Of a stretch of 7,812 bases of DNA, positions 5,587 to 7,812 are shown piece by piece. How positions within the stretch are numbered: the stretch's first letter is position 1; each line of letters opens with the position of its first letter. Source of the DNA: Crenothrix polyspora (GTDB taxonomy: Bacteria; Pseudomonadota; Gammaproteobacteria; Methylococcales; Methylomonadaceae); assembly GCA_945903675.1 (NCBI GenBank), contig CAMDOP010000146.1, positions 1 through 7,812 on the forward strand. Reading direction: 5' to 3'. The position numbers and the translations under genes were made by a program. The notes under the pieces are model-generated. The model had not been told where the DNA came from, did not search any database, and saw only the letters and a list, made by a program, of their open reading frames with translations.

Positions 5587-5630
5587 GTTTGCTCCTTAAA
5601 TAAAACTAAGTTGGTAGCCAATATATCATT

Positions 5631-5660
5631 AGTATAACAAAGGATTAGATTAACAAACAA
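5631..5660 (-). promoter_or_regulatory. Candidate vapBC promoter
   Basis: On the minus strand TATACT (complement of 5631-5636) matches five of six -10 bases. TTGTTT (complement of 5655-5660) gives a weak -35, with an 18-base spacer. An imperfect inverted motif, TTGG-TAG-CCAA (5611-5621), lies between this promoter and the antitoxin ribosome site and could be an operator half-site pair. Both calls are by eye. Confidence 0.4.
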
Positions 5661-5736
5661 AACTCCAGCTATAGAAAGGCTAGTAAGAAATGGGCTTGTA
5701 ATCAGTGGGAACTCTTATACCAACAACCATGCTGTT

Positions 5737-6321
5737 TTAACCACCATAAACCACAGCATAATAAACCAGCTTGATGGCTTCACTGACACAAAAAAATAGC
5801 CATTTGGGTTCTTGCCACCAACGACCGGTATGCCAAGACGGAATATCACTTTGTATCAAGCGATAAGATAAACCTTTGTTGTTAAAAAGAACTTCTAAGC
5901 AATAATTAATGCGGTGTATATGGGGTGGGACGCTAACAACCAACACGCTGTGCCAGTGTTGTGCCGTCATTAAAGCCGCAATGTTGATAGACTCTTGATG
6001 GGTATTGATAGCCAGTCCATCAAACATCAAGGCCTCATCAGGAATGCCTTGCATAAGAAAAAACAGGGAACGAGGATGCTGATAATAGTTCAGGCCAGCC
6101 TTAGAGCTGTGCCCAATGCCAGTTATTAAAATCTTATCAGCGTAACCAGCTTTATAAAGCCTAGCCGCCATTTGATCTCTTTCACCAGTACCACCGCCCA
6201 GTGCAACAATCAGGTCGGCTTGAACAGGTTTGTTGGCGGGCTCAGAAAGCCAGTTGCCCAAGTTGATCAAAGCAAATATAAGCAATAACAAAAAACTACT
6301 GATAGCTAGAAAACGTATCAT
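5737..6321 (-). CDS. Short YdcF/SanA-like DUF218 membrane-anchored protein
   Basis: A 194-residue protein of the DUF218 (YdcF/SanA/ElyC) family. Residues about 4-22 form one hydrophobic N-terminal anchor, so the domain probably lies in the periplasm. The family core is present: ADLIVALGGGTGER (35-48), AARLYKAGYADKILITG (52-68), INTHQESINIAALM (105-118; family S-NT-EN-like) and LVVSVPPHIHRI (127-138). The C-terminal amphipathic helix EAIKLVYYAVV (181-191) is also typical. SanA and ElyC members affect envelope integrity, but the biochemical role is not settled and cannot be read here. No strong Shine-Dalgarno precedes the ATG. It has no evident link to the toxin-antitoxin genes on either side. 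Confidence 0.82.
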   Translation of the reverse strand: MIRFLAISSFLLLLIFALINLGNWLSEPANKPVQADLIVALGGGTGERDQMAARLYKAGYADKILITGIGHSSKAGLNYYQHPRSLFFLMQGIPDEALMFDGLAINTHQESINIAALMTAQHWHSVLVVSVPPHIHRINYCLEVLFNNKGLSYRLIQSDIPSWHTGRWWQEPKWLFFCVSEAIKLVYYAVVYGG

Positions 6322-6443
6322 TCGGTAATTAAATTCCGCTCATAATCATAAAATACCTTGTCATCACCCACTCATATTTTATTTAGGGTTAGGAATGTGC
6401 ATTAATAAACCGTAGTTTGTCGTTCACTGCCCTTTTAATTTCA

Positions 6444-6737
6444 TTAAACAGGTTCGGCATGGAGTTTGACACCTAATGCTTTAATGACTTTTAAAATAGT
6501 ATCAAAACGTGGGCGTGAGCCCGGAGCAAGAGCTTTGTAAAGACTTTCTCGGCCTAGCCCTGATTCTTTTGCGATGATTGCCATACCTTTGGCCTTTGCT
6601 ATATAGCCTAGCGCACATAGCAGTTCATCAGTGTCTCCATCTTCAAGTACTTGAGACAGATATTTGCTAATCATTTCGTCGCTATCGAGCAGGGTAACCA
6701 TATCAAATGGCAACAGTTTTTCAGTTTTTACAGTCAT
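6444..6737 (-). CDS. HigA-like addiction-module antidote, apparently orphan
   Basis: A 97-residue XRE-type antitoxin of the 'addiction module antidote' family (COG3636-like), whose usual partner is a RelE-fold killer protein encoded just upstream. Visible features are the N-terminal FDMVTLLDSDEMISKYLSQVLEDGD, and LLCALGYIAKAKGMAIIAKESGLGRESLYKALAPGSRPRFDTILKVIKALGVKLHA cut here into its parts. The helix-turn-helix lies at about 50-75 (AIIAKESGLGRESLYKAL), and the 'R-FDTILKVIKALG' helix follows. AGAGG (complement of 6746-6750) sits eight bases before the ATG. No toxin gene fits in the 220 bases before it. The frame directly upstream ends LAKEV-stop three bases before the ATG, which recalls the killer-protein terminus but is too short to prove it. 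The gene itself is intact. Confidence 0.83.
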   Translation of the reverse strand: MTVKTEKLLPFDMVTLLDSDEMISKYLSQVLEDGDTDELLCALGYIAKAKGMAIIAKESGLGRESLYKALAPGSRPRFDTILKVIKALGVKLHAEPV

Positions 6738-6958
6738 AATTTAAACCTCTTTAGCTAATTTGTGCCTGAAAGAAAACTCGGTTTTTTCAGAGAGCCAGAA
6801 GCAGATCAATTATGTATGCGGTAATTTTTCCCCTTAAAATGCTTTTCATTACTTGCTGAACGGCTCTAATTGGGCGTATTTGTGCTTCTTTGGTAATTTC
6901 AGGACACAGTTATTCATACAACGTTTTAACTCATTGTTATTTTCTCTATATTTAGACG
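6738..6958. other. Spacer between the antidote gene and the transposase
   Basis: It should contain the antidote promoter and the end of the insertion sequence, but neither can be placed with confidence. No terminal inverted repeat is recognisable because the other IS end is outside the window. A possible tiny toxin remnant (LAKEV then stop, 6757-6741 on the minus strand) is noted. A short frame that overlaps 6853-7080 on the plus strand is an artefact of the transposase antisense. Confidence 0.4.
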
Positions 6959-7812
6959 TTATGCAGCTTTTTGGTAGGGGCCTCGTCGCCGTGCTATTTT
7001 TTGTAATGCTTGTTCTCGAACTACCACACCTAAGCGTTGGATGTTGCGAGCCACTATGGCTAGAGCCACATAACGTTTGAAGCCATTAATACCTTGATCA
7101 GGACATTTATCAAGACCATGAACTTCCAAGGCATTGATAGCTGATTCCACGGCGGAGTGTTGACGGCGCAACTGAACAAATTCTACCTCAGATTCACGTA
7201 TTTTATCTGCTTCGGACAGTCGGCCTTTTTTCGGCAATATAACAAGATCTAGTCGTTCTTTGAGTTGAATCTGATTGTTAGGGCTATGAAAGCCCTTGTC
7301 CATACTGATGGTGTTTAATGCTGGAAATCGCGACTGACTGTCCTTAACGATGGACACCGCAATTTGATCGTCGGTAGTTTTTTCCATGACCTGATGATGC
7401 AGAATGAACCGGTGTGAGTCTTCAACCACACAAACTCGTAAGCCTAATTCGACGGGTACACCGGCTTTACCTTTACTAATCCATTCGGTATGAGGCTGAA
7501 ACAAGGAAAAGACTTTCTCTTCATGGGGAATCGTTTCGCCTTGTAATACTCGACGACGAATCTGATTAATTTGACGTTCGGCATGGTTCAAATAGCTCTC
7601 AAGCTCTGCCAGTTGGTTCGACGTAACACCATGATCGTTTTTTAATCGTTGACTGGTCGTATGTGCTCGTTGCACAAAATACTGAGCTTGATCGATATAA
7701 ACTCGATGAGCTTCTTTAATCTCATCTTGCTTAGCTTGACGCTTGACTTCATCTTTGGATGTGGAGTGTTTGAGTTTCTGAATAAGGCGATAGTTTTTCT
7801 TGATGGTGCGAA
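6959..7812 (-). CDS. DDE transposase, ISNCY/IS5-like, 5' end outside window
   Basis: Catalyses cut-and-paste movement of an insertion sequence. The frame is open from the window edge to TAA at 6961-6959, about 283 residues, and members of this group are longer, so the N-terminus is missing. A GTG at 7675 is not the start, because family-like sequence continues upstream in frame (NYRLIQKLKHSTSK, then DEIKEAHRVYIDQAQYF). The visible part has the segment FSLFQPHTEWISKGKAGVP, a catalytic Asp in SMDKGFHSP (codon 7300-7298) and a catalytic Glu in HSAVESAINALEVHGLD (codon 7147-7145). The first Asp of the triad probably lies in the VELGLRVCVVED region or upstream. The C-terminus ends RGPYQKAA. The ISNCY assignment is from memory of relatives with this wording. 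The frame has no internal break. Confidence 0.85.
   Translation of the reverse strand, partial: RTIKKNYRLIQKLKHSTSKDEVKRQAKQDEIKEAHRVYIDQAQYFVQRAHTTSQRLKNDHGVTSNQLAELESYLNHAERQINQIRRRVLQGETIPHEEKVFSLFQPHTEWISKGKAGVPVELGLRVCVVEDSHRFILHHQVMEKTTDDQIAVSIVKDSQSRFPALNTISMDKGFHSPNNQIQLKERLDLVILPKKGRLSEADKIRESEVEFVQLRRQHSAVESAINALEVHGLDKCPDQGINGFKRYVALAIVARNIQRLGVVVREQALQKIARRRGPYQKAA
6959..7812. mobile_element. Partial insertion sequence, left end not placed
   Basis: The transposase gene marks an IS entering from the right. Its left boundary must lie left of 6959, probably within the spacer before the antidote gene. No inverted or target-site repeat can be shown without the other end. Minimal extent is given. 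Confidence 0.6.

Noticed and set aside
2871..6737. Integron cassette array of toxin-antitoxin genes
   Set aside because: Genes lie on both strands, and the recurring GTTAGCCC does not fit the GTTRRRY core site. No paired attC-like structures follow each module.
6853..7080. Plus-strand 75-codon frame
   Set aside because: Mostly antisense to the conserved C-terminus of the transposase; no family resemblance.

Overview
This 7.8 kb window is bacterial and AT-leaning. It most resembles an accessory stretch of a gammaproteobacterial chromosome. The best evidence is an NADP-dependent isocitrate dehydrogenase that aligns closely with Escherichia coli Icd, including the kinase-target serine region. 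REP-like and other short dispersed palindromes litter the spacers, as in repeat-rich gammaproteobacteria such as the Methylococcales. That genus-level idea is an impression, not a demonstration.

Layout. 1-229: downstream flank of icd with REP-like palindromes. 230-1522 (-): icd, an intact core metabolic gene. 1523-2870: a sparse region with one small AT-rich coiled-coil protein of unknown function (1827-2231 +), then about 640 bp of decayed repeat-like spacer. 2871-6737: a cluster of five toxin-antitoxin (TA) related loci in different states of repair. Intact are a ribbon-helix-helix antitoxin with a RelE/ParE toxin (2871-3439 +) and a FitA/VapB-like antitoxin with a PIN-domain VapC toxin (5586-4943 -). 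A Phd/YefM antitoxin (3670-3933 +) has a PemK/MazF-like toxin broken by a one-base frameshift in a run of seven A (3941-4370). A higBA pair survives only as a fragment, cut at both ends where repeat motifs begin (4790-4457 -). A HigA-like 'addiction module antidote' (6737-6444 -) has no visible toxin. A short membrane-anchored YdcF/SanA-like DUF218 protein (6321-5737 -) lies within the cluster. 6959-7812 (-): the 3' part of an ISNCY/IS5-like DDE transposase that runs off the window.

How the parts work together. Each complete TA pair shows the usual coupling: antitoxin first, then toxin overlapping by a few bases. The Phd/YefM locus also has a strong sigma70-type promoter, and a perfect 34-bp palindrome built from three TACGTA cores 9 bp apart lies over the expected transcription start. 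That is very probably the autoregulatory operator. The mixed strands, broken modules, repeats at module edges and the nearby IS suggest a chromosomal TA graveyard or hot-spot assembled by repeated insertion and deletion. It is not one coordinated operon. No rRNA, tRNA, CRISPR array or integron attC series was seen.
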